Shown: piece after piece, positions 9,003 to 17,821 of the stretch
How the letters are laid out: every line of letters begins with the position of its first letter
Numbering within the stretch: the stretch's first letter is position 1
Assembly (NCBI GenBank): GCA_016715625.1
Contig: JADJZU010000010.1
Span: 1 to 64,000, forward strand
Source: Bacteroidota bacterium
Lineage (GTDB): Bacteria > Bacteroidota > Bacteroidia > Chitinophagales > LD1
DNA length: 64,000 bases
Direction: 5' to 3'
Translations under genes and position numbers: made by a program
The notes under the pieces: model-generated
Database searches by the model: none
Told to the model about the DNA's origin: nothing
The model's input: only the letters and a program-made list of their open reading frames with translations

Positions 9003-9902
9003 ATGTCGTTACTCTCTCTGCAGCATATTGTTAAACAATACGGAACCTACACCGCCAGCGATGATGTAAGTTTTGATATCCCTGCGGGTAAAATTTTTGG
9101 TTTGCTGGGCCCCAACGGTGCCGGCAAAACCACATTAATCAGAATGATTACCCGCATCCTGTATCCCGATGCCGGGCACATTTTGTTTAATGGCGAAGCC
9201 CTGGCCGAAAAACACACCGAGCGCATCGGCTACATGCCCGAGGAGCGCGGTTTGTATAAAAAAATGAAGGTGGGCGAGCATCTGATTTATCTGGCGCGGC
9301 TCAAGGGGCTCAGCAAATCGGAAGCGCAGGGGAAGGTGAATCACTGGCTTCAAAAATTTCAGATTGAAGACTGGTATCACAAAAGCATTGAAGAACTTTC
9401 GAAAGGCATGAGCCAGAAAGTGCAGTTTATAGCCACCGTCATTCACGACCCCGATTTATTGATTTTAGACGAACCCTTCTCCGGCCTGGACCCCATCAAC
9501 TCCAAGCTGATTGAAGAGGAGATATTTGCCCTCAGCCGAACCGGCAAAACCATTATTTTTTCTACCCACCGCATGGAGCAGGTTGAGGAAATCTGTAATG
9601 AAATAGTATTGGTAAATAAAGGCCGCAAAATCCTGGAGGGAGGCGTGAAGGAATTAAAACAGCGGTTCAAGGAACACCTGTTTCGCATCACTTACCAGGG
9701 CACTCTCCCGGACGGTATGCTCGAAAAGCTCGAGGTGGTATCTGCCGACACTCAATCGCTGACGGTGCGCTTTGCTGCCGGCCACAAAGGGAATGAACTG
9801 CTGCAGCTTTTTATAGAAAAGAACCTGGAGGTCACTTCCTTTAACGAGATACTGCCTTCCATCAACGAAATATTTATCCGCCAGGTACATTCATCTAACT
9901 GA
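9003..9902 (+). CDS. ABC transporter ATP-binding protein (NatA-like)
   Basis: Cytoplasmic ATPase of an ABC-2 type exporter, 299 residues from ATG 9003. A longer open frame upstream overlaps the previous gene and is not family-like. Walker A GPNGAGKTT is at 36-44, the ABC signature LSKGMSQ at 132-138, and Walker B LLILDEP at 152-158 with the D-loop SGLDP. A C-terminal extension of ~80 residues resembles the DUF4162 tail of NatA-type subunits. The permease starts 7 bp after the stop, so the two form an operon. The substrate is unknown; the NatAB group is linked to sodium or drug efflux. Confidence 0.93.
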   Translation: MSLLSLQHIVKQYGTYTASDDVSFDIPAGKIFGLLGPNGAGKTTLIRMITRILYPDAGHILFNGEALAEKHTERIGYMPEERGLYKKMKVGEHLIYLARLKGLSKSEAQGKVNHWLQKFQIEDWYHKSIEELSKGMSQKVQFIATVIHDPDLLILDEPFSGLDPINSKLIEEEIFALSRTGKTIIFSTHRMEQVEEICNEIVLVNKGRKILEGGVKELKQRFKEHLFRITYQGTLPDGMLEKLEVVSADTQSLTVRFAAGHKGNELLQLFIEKNLEVTSFNEILPSINEIFIRQVHSSN

Positions 9903-9909
9903 CCACCCC

Positions 9910-11250
9910 ATGAATAAAATCTGGATTATTATTCAACGAGAATACATCACCCGCGTCAAGCGCCCGGCATTCCTGCTCACGACCTTGCTGGCACCGGTGG
10001 GTTTTTTATTGCTGATGGTAGCTTCGGTGGCTATCAGCACGCTGAACACCGGCAACAACAACGTGGCAGTGATAGACGACAGCGGCATTTTTAATGCCTA
10101 CTTCGAGGACCACAACCTGGCCGATGCCGAAGATGGCTCGGTTCACTTTTTTGTGGTTCGCGAAAACTTTGATTCGCTGGCCGCATCGCTATCGGCTGCC
10201 AAAGAAGACGAAGCCCGCTACAGTGCCGTGATACACATTCCTGCGGCTTTTCAAATAGAGTCGCCCCAAAACCCCGCCATGGTGTATATGCATGTGGAGC
10301 GTCCGGGGATGGCGCGGCAGCAGTTTGTAAACGCGCGATTTACCGATGTGCTGAACAAAATACGCATGCAGCAATTGAACATCAGCGATACGCTGCAGGC
10401 CCAAATGGAACAAACCGTGAAGCTGCAATACATCTCCCTTAAAAATGCAGAAGAAAAGAGCGGCTACGGCCTGGCGGCCGGCATTGCGGGTTTGGTGATG
10501 GGCTTTGCTATTTACATGTCGCTGTTTTTTTACGGCACCATGATTATGAAAGGCGTGCAGGAAGAAAAAACAAACCGGATTGTAGAGGTGCTCACTTCTT
10601 CGGTAAAGCCATTTCAATTGCTCATGGGCAAAATACTGGGCGTGGGTGCCGTGGGGCTCACTCAGTTTGTGCTCTGGATTTTGCTCACGTTCATTGTCAA
10701 TATTTTTGTGCTGCCCCTGCTCGGCATTACCATGGGCGATAGCCCCTCTGCGGCTGCCATGCAGAGCGGTGGCCCCGAAATGGATCCGGAGTCGATGCAG
10801 GCGATGGTGTATAGTTTGCGCGAGCTGCCGTTTACACAAATCATCCTTCTTTTTCCACTTTACTTTTTAGGCGGCTTTCTGCTCTACGGCTCTTTGTTTG
10901 CCGCGGTGGGAGCCGCTATGGGCGAAGACAGCGACCAGCAGTCGCTGATGATACCCATTACGCTGCCTATTATCATTTCCATTTTTATTGCCATGAATGT
11001 GGTCAATAATCCCGATAGCAGTTTGGGTTTGTGGGCTTCGCTCATTCCTTTTTCATCTCCGATTGTAATGAGCGCGCTGCTGCCCTTTCATCAGCCCGTG
11101 TGGAAGGTGGCCCTGTCGCTGCTCTTGTTGGTAGCCGGATTTGTGTTTACCACTTTTATTGCCGCCCGCATTTACCGGACCGGCATTCTGATGTATGGTA
11201 AAAAGGTGAAGTTCAGCGAAATTCTCCGTTGGATTTTTTCAAAAGGCTGA
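9910..11250 (+). CDS. ABC-2 type transporter permease (NatB-like)
   Basis: Membrane subunit partnering the ATPase upstream, 446 residues. One transmembrane helix lies near the N-terminus (~20-42), followed by a large extracytoplasmic domain (~45-175). A cluster of about five helices (from ~180 to the C-terminus) follows, with the EEKTNRIVEVLTSSVKPFQLL element typical of ABC-2 permeases of the NatB/YhaP group. An insertion of ~35 residues rich in Met, Ser and Ala separates two of the later helices. Exported substrate not identifiable. Confidence 0.9.
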   Translation: MNKIWIIIQREYITRVKRPAFLLTTLLAPVGFLLLMVASVAISTLNTGNNNVAVIDDSGIFNAYFEDHNLADAEDGSVHFFVVRENFDSLAASLSAAKEDEARYSAVIHIPAAFQIESPQNPAMVYMHVERPGMARQQFVNARFTDVLNKIRMQQLNISDTLQAQMEQTVKLQYISLKNAEEKSGYGLAAGIAGLVMGFAIYMSLFFYGTMIMKGVQEEKTNRIVEVLTSSVKPFQLLMGKILGVGAVGLTQFVLWILLTFIVNIFVLPLLGITMGDSPSAAAMQSGGPEMDPESMQAMVYSLRELPFTQIILLFPLYFLGGFLLYGSLFAAVGAAMGEDSDQQSLMIPITLPIIISIFIAMNVVNNPDSSLGLWASLIPFSSPIVMSALLPFHQPVWKVALSLLLLVAGFVFTTFIAARIYRTGILMYGKKVKFSEILRWIFSKG

Positions 11251-11297
11251 TACTTATCTATTTTCGGTCCTCTATTTACAAACTAAAACGCTGATTC

Positions 11298-12191
11298 ATG
11301 ATTCGATTAGTGATGCTCACCGGTGCTCTGTTTTTATCCTTTATCCTATCGGCACAATCGGTGGTGCTGCCGGTGGAGGAAGCCCCCAGAAGTTTTTCTA
11401 AAGGCACTTACCCTTCGTTTCAAGTAGACATACCGGGAGGCACGCTCAAGGATATCGACAAAAGCTGGCAAAAACATATTGCCAGCGGCAGCAAAGCGAA
11501 GGTGGAGCTGGTGAGTGGCGAACTGGTGCTGGCCGGTGCGGTGAATAGCAATATTGCTCCTGCTCCGTTTACGATTGTCAGCAAGCTGGTGGACATTCCC
11601 GGATATGTGCGTATAACAGCCTGGTTTATGCTGAGCGATAGTGTTTTTGTATCGCGCGAGCTGAACAACGACCAGGACCTGGCCACCCAAAAGTTTGTTC
11701 GCGATTTTGCGCTGGAGGCTTACCGCGATGTGGTGAAAACCGAGCTGAAAAAAGAAGAAGCAGCGCTCAAAGTGCTGGAGAAGGATTTGGATAACCTGAT
11801 TAAAGAAGAAGACAAGGCCGCCAAAAAAATAGATGAAAACAAACGCGCCATTCAGCGGGCCAACGATAACATAGCCACCGGCAATGCCGATATACAAACG
11901 GTTTCTTACAAAATCAGCAGCCAGAAAGAAATGGTAGAGAAAACCTCGGCAGACAAAAATGCTAACCAGGGCGCAAAAAAAACATTGAAAGAACTGGAGA
12001 ACAGCAAGAAGAGCCTGCAGAAAGGCAACGAGACCGAAGCCAAGTCCATTACCAAAATGAATGCTGAAATCCGCGATGCCGAACGCACGATAGCCGACTC
12101 TAAAGAGAAGCAGAACCTGAAGCGGGCCGATATTGAGCAGCAAAAAAAGAAGGTAGCAGAAGTAAGCGATAAGCTGAACGGAATTAAATAA
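11298..12191 (+). CDS. uncharacterised periplasmic coiled-coil protein
   Basis: A 297-residue protein with a signal peptide (MIRLVMLTGALFLSFILSAQ). A globular N-terminal domain of ~130 residues follows. The remainder is a long, strongly charged coiled coil (~145-295) rich in Lys, Glu and Ala. I do not recognise a named family. It follows the ABC pair by 47 bp and ends at a strong terminator, so it may be the last gene of that unit. A periplasmic adaptor or structural role is possible but only a guess. Confidence 0.7.
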   Translation: MIRLVMLTGALFLSFILSAQSVVLPVEEAPRSFSKGTYPSFQVDIPGGTLKDIDKSWQKHIASGSKAKVELVSGELVLAGAVNSNIAPAPFTIVSKLVDIPGYVRITAWFMLSDSVFVSRELNNDQDLATQKFVRDFALEAYRDVVKTELKKEEAALKVLEKDLDNLIKEEDKAAKKIDENKRAIQRANDNIATGNADIQTVSYKISSQKEMVEKTSADKNANQGAKKTLKELENSKKSLQKGNETEAKSITKMNAEIRDAERTIADSKEKQNLKRADIEQQKKKVAEVSDKLNGIK

Positions 12192-12201
12192 ACCAACCGA
12201 G

Positions 12202-12229
12202 AAACGCGATAGACCCTATCGCGTTTTTT
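12202..12229 (+). terminator. rho-independent terminator
   Basis: Perfect 11-bp stem AAACGCGATAG (12202-12212) / CTATCGCGTTT (12216-12226) with an ACC loop, running into a T tract. It separates the ABC/coiled-coil genes from rfbA. Confidence 0.9.
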
Positions 12230-12279
12230 CGTTTCAGAATGCCCCAGAAATCTTTTATTTGCCCTAAACCAATTTCACT

Positions 12280-13140
12280 ATGAAAGGAATTATACTGGCC
12301 GGAGGAAGCGGCACCCGGCTTTATCCCATTACGTATGCTATCAGTAAGCAGATCATGCCGATTTACGATAAACCGATGATTTATTACCCGCTTTCGGTGC
12401 TCATGAAAGCCGGCATCAACGAGATACTTATTATATCGACCCCTACCGATTTGCCAAACTTTGAACGCCTGCTGGGCGATGGCAAAAAATTCGGATGTTC
12501 TTTTTCGTATCAGGTGCAGGAGGTGCCCAACGGTCTGGCACAGGCGTTTGTGTTGGGAGCCGATTTTATAGGCAACGACAAGGCTGCGCTCATTCTGGGG
12601 GATAATATCTTTTATGGTTCCGGATTAGACACCTTACTGAAAGCGAATGCCAACCCCGAAGGCGGAGTGGTGTTTGCCTATCACGTGTCGGACCCGGAGC
12701 GTTATGGCGTGGTAGAGTTTGACAAAAAAGGCACCGCCATTTCCATTGAAGAAAAACCGAAAGCGCCCAAGAGCAACTATGCAGTGCCCGGCTTATACTT
12801 TTACGACAACTCAGTGATAGAAATAGCCAGGGCCCTGAAGCCCAGTCCGCGTGGCGAATACGAGATAACCGATGTGAACAAGGAATATTTGAACCATCAA
12901 AAACTACAGGTGGGCATACTGGACCGCGGCACCGCCTGGCTGGATACCGGCACCTTTGATTCGCTGATGCAGGCTTCGCAGTTTGTGCAGGTGATAGAGC
13001 AGCGCCAGGGGCTCAAAGTAGGTTGCATTGAAGAAGAAGCCTGGCGGCAGGGTTTTATTTCCACGGAGCAACTGCGCACGCTGGCCGAACCGCTGCTCAA
13101 GAGCGGCTACGGCAAATATTTATTAGACTTGGTTTCTTAA
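12280..13140 (+). CDS. rfbA: glucose-1-phosphate thymidylyltransferase
   Basis: Makes dTDP-glucose from glucose-1-phosphate and dTTP, the first step to dTDP-rhamnose and related surface sugars. The length of 286 residues is normal for RfbA/RmlA. The N-terminal nucleotide-binding signature GGSGTRL and the K-QIMPIYDKPMIYYP segment are intact, as are GDNIFYG (near 108-114) and the C-terminal RGTAWLDTGT motif. It heads a run of three nucleotide-sugar genes. The rest of the rhamnose pathway (rfbB, rfbC, rfbD) is not in the window, so the end product is uncertain. Confidence 0.95.
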   Translation: MKGIILAGGSGTRLYPITYAISKQIMPIYDKPMIYYPLSVLMKAGINEILIISTPTDLPNFERLLGDGKKFGCSFSYQVQEVPNGLAQAFVLGADFIGNDKAALILGDNIFYGSGLDTLLKANANPEGGVVFAYHVSDPERYGVVEFDKKGTAISIEEKPKAPKSNYAVPGLYFYDNSVIEIARALKPSPRGEYEITDVNKEYLNHQKLQVGILDRGTAWLDTGTFDSLMQASQFVQVIEQRQGLKVGCIEEEAWRQGFISTEQLRTLAEPLLKSGYGKYLLDLVS

Positions 13141-13158
13141 ACGATTTAAATAACAGGC

Positions 13159-14108
13159 ATGATTTCAGGATTTAAAAACAGAATATTAGTAACCGGTGGA
13201 GCCGGCTTTGTGGGCAGCACTATGGTCGATAAATTGATTGAAAACCCCGACAACTTTGTGTTGGTGGTCGACAACCTGAGCACCGGCACCACCAAGCGAC
13301 TGCCGGACCCGCAAAGGCCAACTGGAAATTTGTAAAGTGTGATGTGAATTCTTACCGCGATATTGCCGGCATTCTCACCTCTTACCAATTTGATTACGTG
13401 TATCACTACGCAGCGGTAGTGGGCGTTAAGCGCACACTTGAAAATCCGGTGGCGGTGCTCAATGACATCAACGGGTTTAAATACCTGCTGGATTTGTGCA
13501 AGAACACGGGCGTAAAGCGCATTTTCTTCTCTTCTTCTTCCGAGGTGTATGGCGAACCTTTTGAGCATCCGCAAAACGAAATGACCACTCCGCTCAACTC
13601 GCGCCTGCCCTATGCCGTGGTGAAAAATGTGGGTGAAGCCTTTTTGAAAAGCTACAAGCAGGAATACGATTTAGATTATACCATCTTCCGTTTCTTTAAT
13701 ACCTACGGCCCCAAGCAAAGCAGCGATTTTGTGATGACCCGCTTTATTAAAGCGGCCCTCGAAAATAAAAGCATATCGGTTTATGGCGATGGTTCGCAAA
13801 CCCGCACCTTCTGCTACCGGGACGATAATGTGGATGCCTGTGTAAAAACGATGTATGAAAATCTGCATGTAAACGATACGGTGAACATCGGCAGCGAGTT
13901 TGAAATTTCGGTGCTGGAGTTAGCTAAATTGATCATCAAACTCACGGGCTCTAAATCCGAGATTGTGCACCTGCCGGCTTTGCCCGAAGGCGACATGACC
14001 CGCAGAAAACCTGATATCGGTAAAATGAAAAAACTGCTGGGTCGCCCGATGACCACGCTCGAAGAAGGAATTAAAAAGACTATTGACAGCGGCCTGTATA
14101 ATTTTTAA
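13159..14108 (+). pseudogene. NAD-dependent epimerase/dehydratase (extended SDR), frameshifted by one base
   Basis: Extended short-chain dehydrogenase acting on a nucleotide sugar. The product would be ~316 residues if one base were restored. The N-terminal part (from ATG 13159) carries the NAD-binding GGAGFVGS motif. The frame is lost near the A run at 13313-13315 (CAAAGG), where one extra A would restore the next residues ANWKFVKCDV. The second part contains SSSSEVYGEP and the YAVVK catalytic pair (Tyr near 152) and continues normally to the stop. It resembles UDP-glucuronate decarboxylase and dTDP-glucose dehydratase relatives. Both flanking genes are intact, so a sequence error is more likely than decay. 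Confidence 0.8.
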
Positions 14109-14110
14109 AG

Positions 14111-15145
14111 ATGGGGGCACGCGCTAAAATACTGGTGACCGGAGGCTGTGGCTACATTGGTTCGCATACGGTGATAGACCTGCTGCAGCACAATTATGAG
14201 GTAGTGAGCATCGATAGTCACATCCGTTCCAAAGCCATTACCGTAGACCGTATTGAAAAGATTACCGGCACCCGCATAAAAAACTATGCGTTGGATTTGT
14301 GCGATGCAGCCGCCACCCGACAAGTGTTTGAAGCCGAGGGGAAAATAGATGGCATTATTCACTTTGCCGCCCTCAAGTCGGTGCCCGAAAGTGTCGACAA
14401 GCCGCTGCTTTATTATCGCAACAATCTGGAATCGCTCATCAATCTTTTGGCCCTGGCCGAGGAGTTTAAGGTAGGGGGCTTTGTGTTTTCTTCTTCGTGT
14501 TCGGTGTATGGCAATGCCAAAGATTTGCCGGTGACCGAAGAAACCCCTTTTACCCAAGCCGAGTCGCCTTATGCGCATACCAAGCAGATGGGCGAAGAAA
14601 TCATTACGGCACTGGCCCGAAAATCGAACACCGGTTTTGTGCTGCTGCGCTATTTTAATCCGGTGGGCGCGCACGAAAGCGGTCTGTTGGGCGAAGATAC
14701 CACCGATGTCATCACAGCCGTGGTGCCGCGCATTACCGGCACTGCCATTGGCAAGTTTCCGGCCTTTACCGTTTTTGGTACTGACTACGATACCCGCGAT
14801 GGCTCCTGCGTGCGCGATTATATTCATGTGATGGACATTGCCCATGCCCACACCAAAGCCATGCAATATCTGCAGCAGGCCGGGGATGCGCCCGCGCAGG
14901 CTCCCCTGGTGCTCAACTTAGGTACCGGCAACGGGGTTACGGTGCTGGAAGCCATTGCCTCGTTTGAAAAAGTATCGGGACAGAAACTGAACTATAAAAG
15001 GGGCGACCGAAGAGCCGGTGATGTGGTTTCCATTTATGCCAACAACAATAAGGCCAGGCAAATTCTGCACTGGGAAGCCAGGCGCGACCTGGACGATATG
15101 ATGCGCACCGCCTGGGTGTGGGAGCAGAAAATGAGCAAGGGTTAA
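14111..15145 (+). CDS. galE: UDP-glucose 4-epimerase
   Basis: Interconverts UDP-glucose and UDP-galactose (or the N-acetyl forms) for polysaccharide synthesis; cytosolic, NAD-dependent. It has 344 residues. GGCGYIGSH lies near residue 11, the SSSCSVYGN segment carries the catalytic Ser/Thr region, and YAHTK gives Tyr154/Lys158. The LRYFNPVGAHESG and RDYIHVMD signatures of GalE are present. It starts 3 bp after the stop of the preceding epimerase, which indicates co-translation in one sugar-nucleotide operon with rfbA. Confidence 0.95.
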   Translation: MGARAKILVTGGCGYIGSHTVIDLLQHNYEVVSIDSHIRSKAITVDRIEKITGTRIKNYALDLCDAAATRQVFEAEGKIDGIIHFAALKSVPESVDKPLLYYRNNLESLINLLALAEEFKVGGFVFSSSCSVYGNAKDLPVTEETPFTQAESPYAHTKQMGEEIITALARKSNTGFVLLRYFNPVGAHESGLLGEDTTDVITAVVPRITGTAIGKFPAFTVFGTDYDTRDGSCVRDYIHVMDIAHAHTKAMQYLQQAGDAPAQAPLVLNLGTGNGVTVLEAIASFEKVSGQKLNYKRGDRRAGDVVSIYANNNKARQILHWEARRDLDDMMRTAWVWEQKMSKG

Positions 15146-15242
15146 TTGTCCTGTAAGCGTAGCCTCTCCACATTTCTTTCTTTGTAACCTGCCGCGGGTC
15201 TCCGCACTGCCTGTCTACCTTGGTCTTTCAAAACCAATTCAC

Positions 15243-16703
15243 GTGTCTGCATCTGTTATTCTCCTGGTAGTGTTGGCCTATTTTGCGGTGCTGCTGGGCA
15301 TTGCCTGGTATACCTCGCGCGGGGCCACCGATGAAACTTTTTATATCGGCCAAAAGAAAAGCAACTGGTTTCTGGTGGCCTATGGCATGATAGGCACCTC
15401 GCTGAGCGGGGTCACCTTTATGAGTGTGCCGGGCGAGGTAGATGCCAAGGGCTTTGCCTATCTGCAGGTGGTGGTGGGTTATTTTATCGGCTACCTGGTG
15501 GTGGCGTTTGTGCTGCTGCCTCTGTATTACCGGCTCAACCTCACTTCCATTTACAGCTACCTGCAAACCCGCTTTGGCCCGGTTACTTACAAAACGGGAG
15601 CGTCTTTTTTTATTCTGTCGCGCACGCTGGGGGCCAGTATCCGCATTTATCTGGTGCTGATGGTGCTGCAGCACTTTTTGCTCGATGGCCTCCACATTCC
15701 GTTTGCGGTGTCGGTGGTGGTCATCCTGCTCATGATTTTGCTCTACACCTTTAATGGTGGGGTAAAAACCATTGTGTGGACCGATACACTGCAAACCACC
15801 GGTATGATTCTGGCGCTGCTGCTCACACTGTATCTCATTCATCAGGAGCTGGATTATTCGTTTGGCCAAATGTGGACGGCTATCAGCGAGCGGGGCTACA
15901 CCAAGGTGTGGCAAACCGACAACTGGCTGGCCGGCAATTTCTTTTTAAAGCAGGTGATAGGCGGGGCTTTTGTCACCATTACCATGACCGGGCTCGACCA
16001 GGAAATGATGCAGAAAAACATATCGGTAAAAACCCTGGGCGAAAGCCAGAAAAACATGTTGTTTTTCTCGCTCATTCTGGTGCTGGTCAATCTGCTGTTT
16101 TTGATACTGGGCGCTGCGCTCTATGTGTATTTGCAGCAAAAAGGATTGGCGGCTCCTGCCAAAACCGATGAAACCTTTTCGATGGTGGCGCTGCAGCATC
16201 TGCCTCCGGTGGCGGGCCTCATCTTTATATTGGGACTGGTGAGTGCCCTCTTCCCCAGTGCCGATGGCGCGCTGACGGCCCTCACCTCTTCGGTGTGTAT
16301 TGACATACTGGGCCTGAAGGAGCGCGATGATTTATCGGTGGCGCAAAAATCGCGCACCCGCAAAACCGTGCACCTCGGCATTACCCTGCTTTTTGTGTGG
16401 CTCATTCTGCTTTATCAGCAAATCATTCAGGCCTCGGTTATATCTACCATCCTCAAGGTGGCGGGCTACACCTATGGCCCCCTGTTGGGCCTGTTTGCCT
16501 TTGGCATCCTGACCACCCGCCACACCCGCGAGCGGCTGGTGCCGGTGGTGTGTGTGCTGTCGCCTGTGCTGTGTTATCTGCTTTCTGAAAATGCCGCCCG
16601 CCTGCTGGGGGGCTACACGTTTGGCTTCGAGCTGCTGGCCCTCAATGGCCTGCTCACGTTTGCAGGCTTGTGGCTTATTTCTATAAAAGAAGGAGGGGAG
16701 TAG
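15243..16703 (+). CDS. sodium:solute symporter (SSS family)
   Basis: Inner-membrane sodium-coupled transporter of the SSS/SLC5 family, 486 residues from a GTG start. About thirteen hydrophobic helices cover the length. The family's early FYIGQKKSNWF element is followed by GTSLSGVTFMSVPG (TM2), which contains sodium-site residues. A TSSVCIDILGL-type motif lies in the later half. The substrate (sugar, sialate, proline or other) cannot be told from the sequence. The gene is followed directly by the 21-nt palindrome array. Confidence 0.92.
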   Translation: MSASVILLVVLAYFAVLLGIAWYTSRGATDETFYIGQKKSNWFLVAYGMIGTSLSGVTFMSVPGEVDAKGFAYLQVVVGYFIGYLVVAFVLLPLYYRLNLTSIYSYLQTRFGPVTYKTGASFFILSRTLGASIRIYLVLMVLQHFLLDGLHIPFAVSVVVILLMILLYTFNGGVKTIVWTDTLQTTGMILALLLTLYLIHQELDYSFGQMWTAISERGYTKVWQTDNWLAGNFFLKQVIGGAFVTITMTGLDQEMMQKNISVKTLGESQKNMLFFSLILVLVNLLFLILGAALYVYLQQKGLAAPAKTDETFSMVALQHLPPVAGLIFILGLVSALFPSADGALTALTSSVCIDILGLKERDDLSVAQKSRTRKTVHLGITLLFVWLILLYQQIIQASVISTILKVAGYTYGPLLGLFAFGILTTRHTRERLVPVVCVLSPVLCYLLSENAARLLGGYTFGFELLALNGLLTFAGLWLISIKEGGE

Positions 16704-16762
16704 CGATGTTGCCGATAGCTGCTGCGAACCAAGAGGCCGCTCTACGGATGATCGGGAGCGTT

Positions 16763-16968
16763 GCACGCAGGTTCGGTGCGGTTGCCCGGAACTTCCGTGC
16801 CCTTGCCCGGAGGTTCCGGACACTTGTACGGAACTTCCGTACAGTTGTCCGGAGGTGCTGTACACCTATACGGAACCTTCGTACGCTTGTACAGCAGTTG
16901 TGTGCAAGTGCCCGGAAGGTGCGTGCAGTTGTAAAAATCATTTTTACAACCGCACGGAACTTGCGTGC
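16763..16968. repeat. ten 17-nt palindromes at an exact 21-nt pitch
   Basis: Units begin at 16763, 16784, 16805, 16826, 16847, 16868, 16889, 16910, 16931 and 16952. Each is a 17-nt near-palindrome with a single central base, separated from the next by four bases that usually end in TT. Unit 4 (GTACGGAACTTCCGTAC) and unit 9 (GTAAAAATCATTTTTAC) are perfect 8-bp palindromes although their arms differ at most inner positions. The other units retain about 4-7 of 8 pairs. Both strands happen to be open and give Arg-rich heptads; no family or start signal supports a protein. The rest of the 411-bp gap (16704-17114) shows nothing else recognisable. Confidence 0.9.
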
Positions 16969-17114
16969 GGTTGCCATTTTCGTCTGTAGAGTGGATTGGA
17001 GGCTCGTGGCGGTGGTATGGATAACGGCAGCCGGTTAGCGGATACATTTTGTGAGTCAGGTTTTTACATTCGTGCATACCACGGCAACTACATAAAAATC
17101 AAAAAATACAGGTT

Positions 17115-17801
17115 ATGAAAAAGAAAAACTGGGAAGCAGAACTAAAAGCCGAATCGAGCTGGCGGATGTTTAAAATCATGAGCGAGTTTGTAGACGGCTT
17201 CGAGCGCATGGAGAAATTCGGCCCCTGCATCTCCATCTTCGGCAGCGCGCGCACCAAGCCCGATAGCAAGTATTATCAACTGGCCGTAACCACAGCCGAG
17301 CTGCTGGCCAAAGAGGGCTACGGCATTATTACCGGAGGCGGGCCCGGCATTATGGAGGCCGGCAACAAAGGCGCAAAACAAGGCAAGGGCAGCTCGGTGG
17401 GCCTGCATATAGAGCTCGACTTTGAGCAGGACTGGAACGAACACATCGACACCGACAAGCTGCTTATCTTTAAATACTTTTTTGCCCGCAAAGTGATGTT
17501 CATTCGCTATGCGCAGGCCTTTGTGTTTATGCCCGGGGGCTTTGGCACCATGGACGAAGTGTTTGAAACCGTCACCCTCGTGCAAACCAAAAAGATAGAT
17601 AAGGTGCCCCTCATTTTTATGGGTACCGACTATTGGGGCGGCCTCATTGACTGGATCAAAAAATCGATGCTGGAAGCGGAGCACAACATCCACCCCGAAG
17701 ACCTCGACCTCTTTGAACTGACAGACGACCCGCAGGAGGTGGTGCAAATCATCAACAGCTATTACAAGAACCAAACCCTGAAACCCAATTACCGGCTGTA
17801 A
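17115..17801 (+). CDS. LOG-family (TIGR00730-type) Rossmann-fold protein
   Basis: A 228-residue cytosolic protein of the LOG/lysine-decarboxylase-like family. Characterised members are cytokinin nucleotide phosphoribohydrolases or related nucleotide 5'-monophosphate nucleosidases. The GGGPGIMEAGNKGA nucleotide-binding loop is at ~74-87. The family signature PGGFGTMDE is at 140-148 and includes the conserved catalytic Glu. Length is normal. The M23 peptidase gene follows after 20 bp. The true substrate in Bacteroidota is not established. Confidence 0.9.
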   Translation: MKKKNWEAELKAESSWRMFKIMSEFVDGFERMEKFGPCISIFGSARTKPDSKYYQLAVTTAELLAKEGYGIITGGGPGIMEAGNKGAKQGKGSSVGLHIELDFEQDWNEHIDTDKLLIFKYFFARKVMFIRYAQAFVFMPGGFGTMDEVFETVTLVQTKKIDKVPLIFMGTDYWGGLIDWIKKSMLEAEHNIHPEDLDLFELTDDPQEVVQIINSYYKNQTLKPNYRL

Positions 17802-17821
17802 AGCCCGTAGCTGCCTGGCAC

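Noticed and set aside
16670..17038. Arg-rich heptad-repeat protein encoded by the 21-bp array (either strand)
   Set aside because: The plus-strand frame overlaps the end of the symporter gene. Both strands are equally open because the period is a multiple of three and the units are palindromic. No ribosome-binding site or family supports it.
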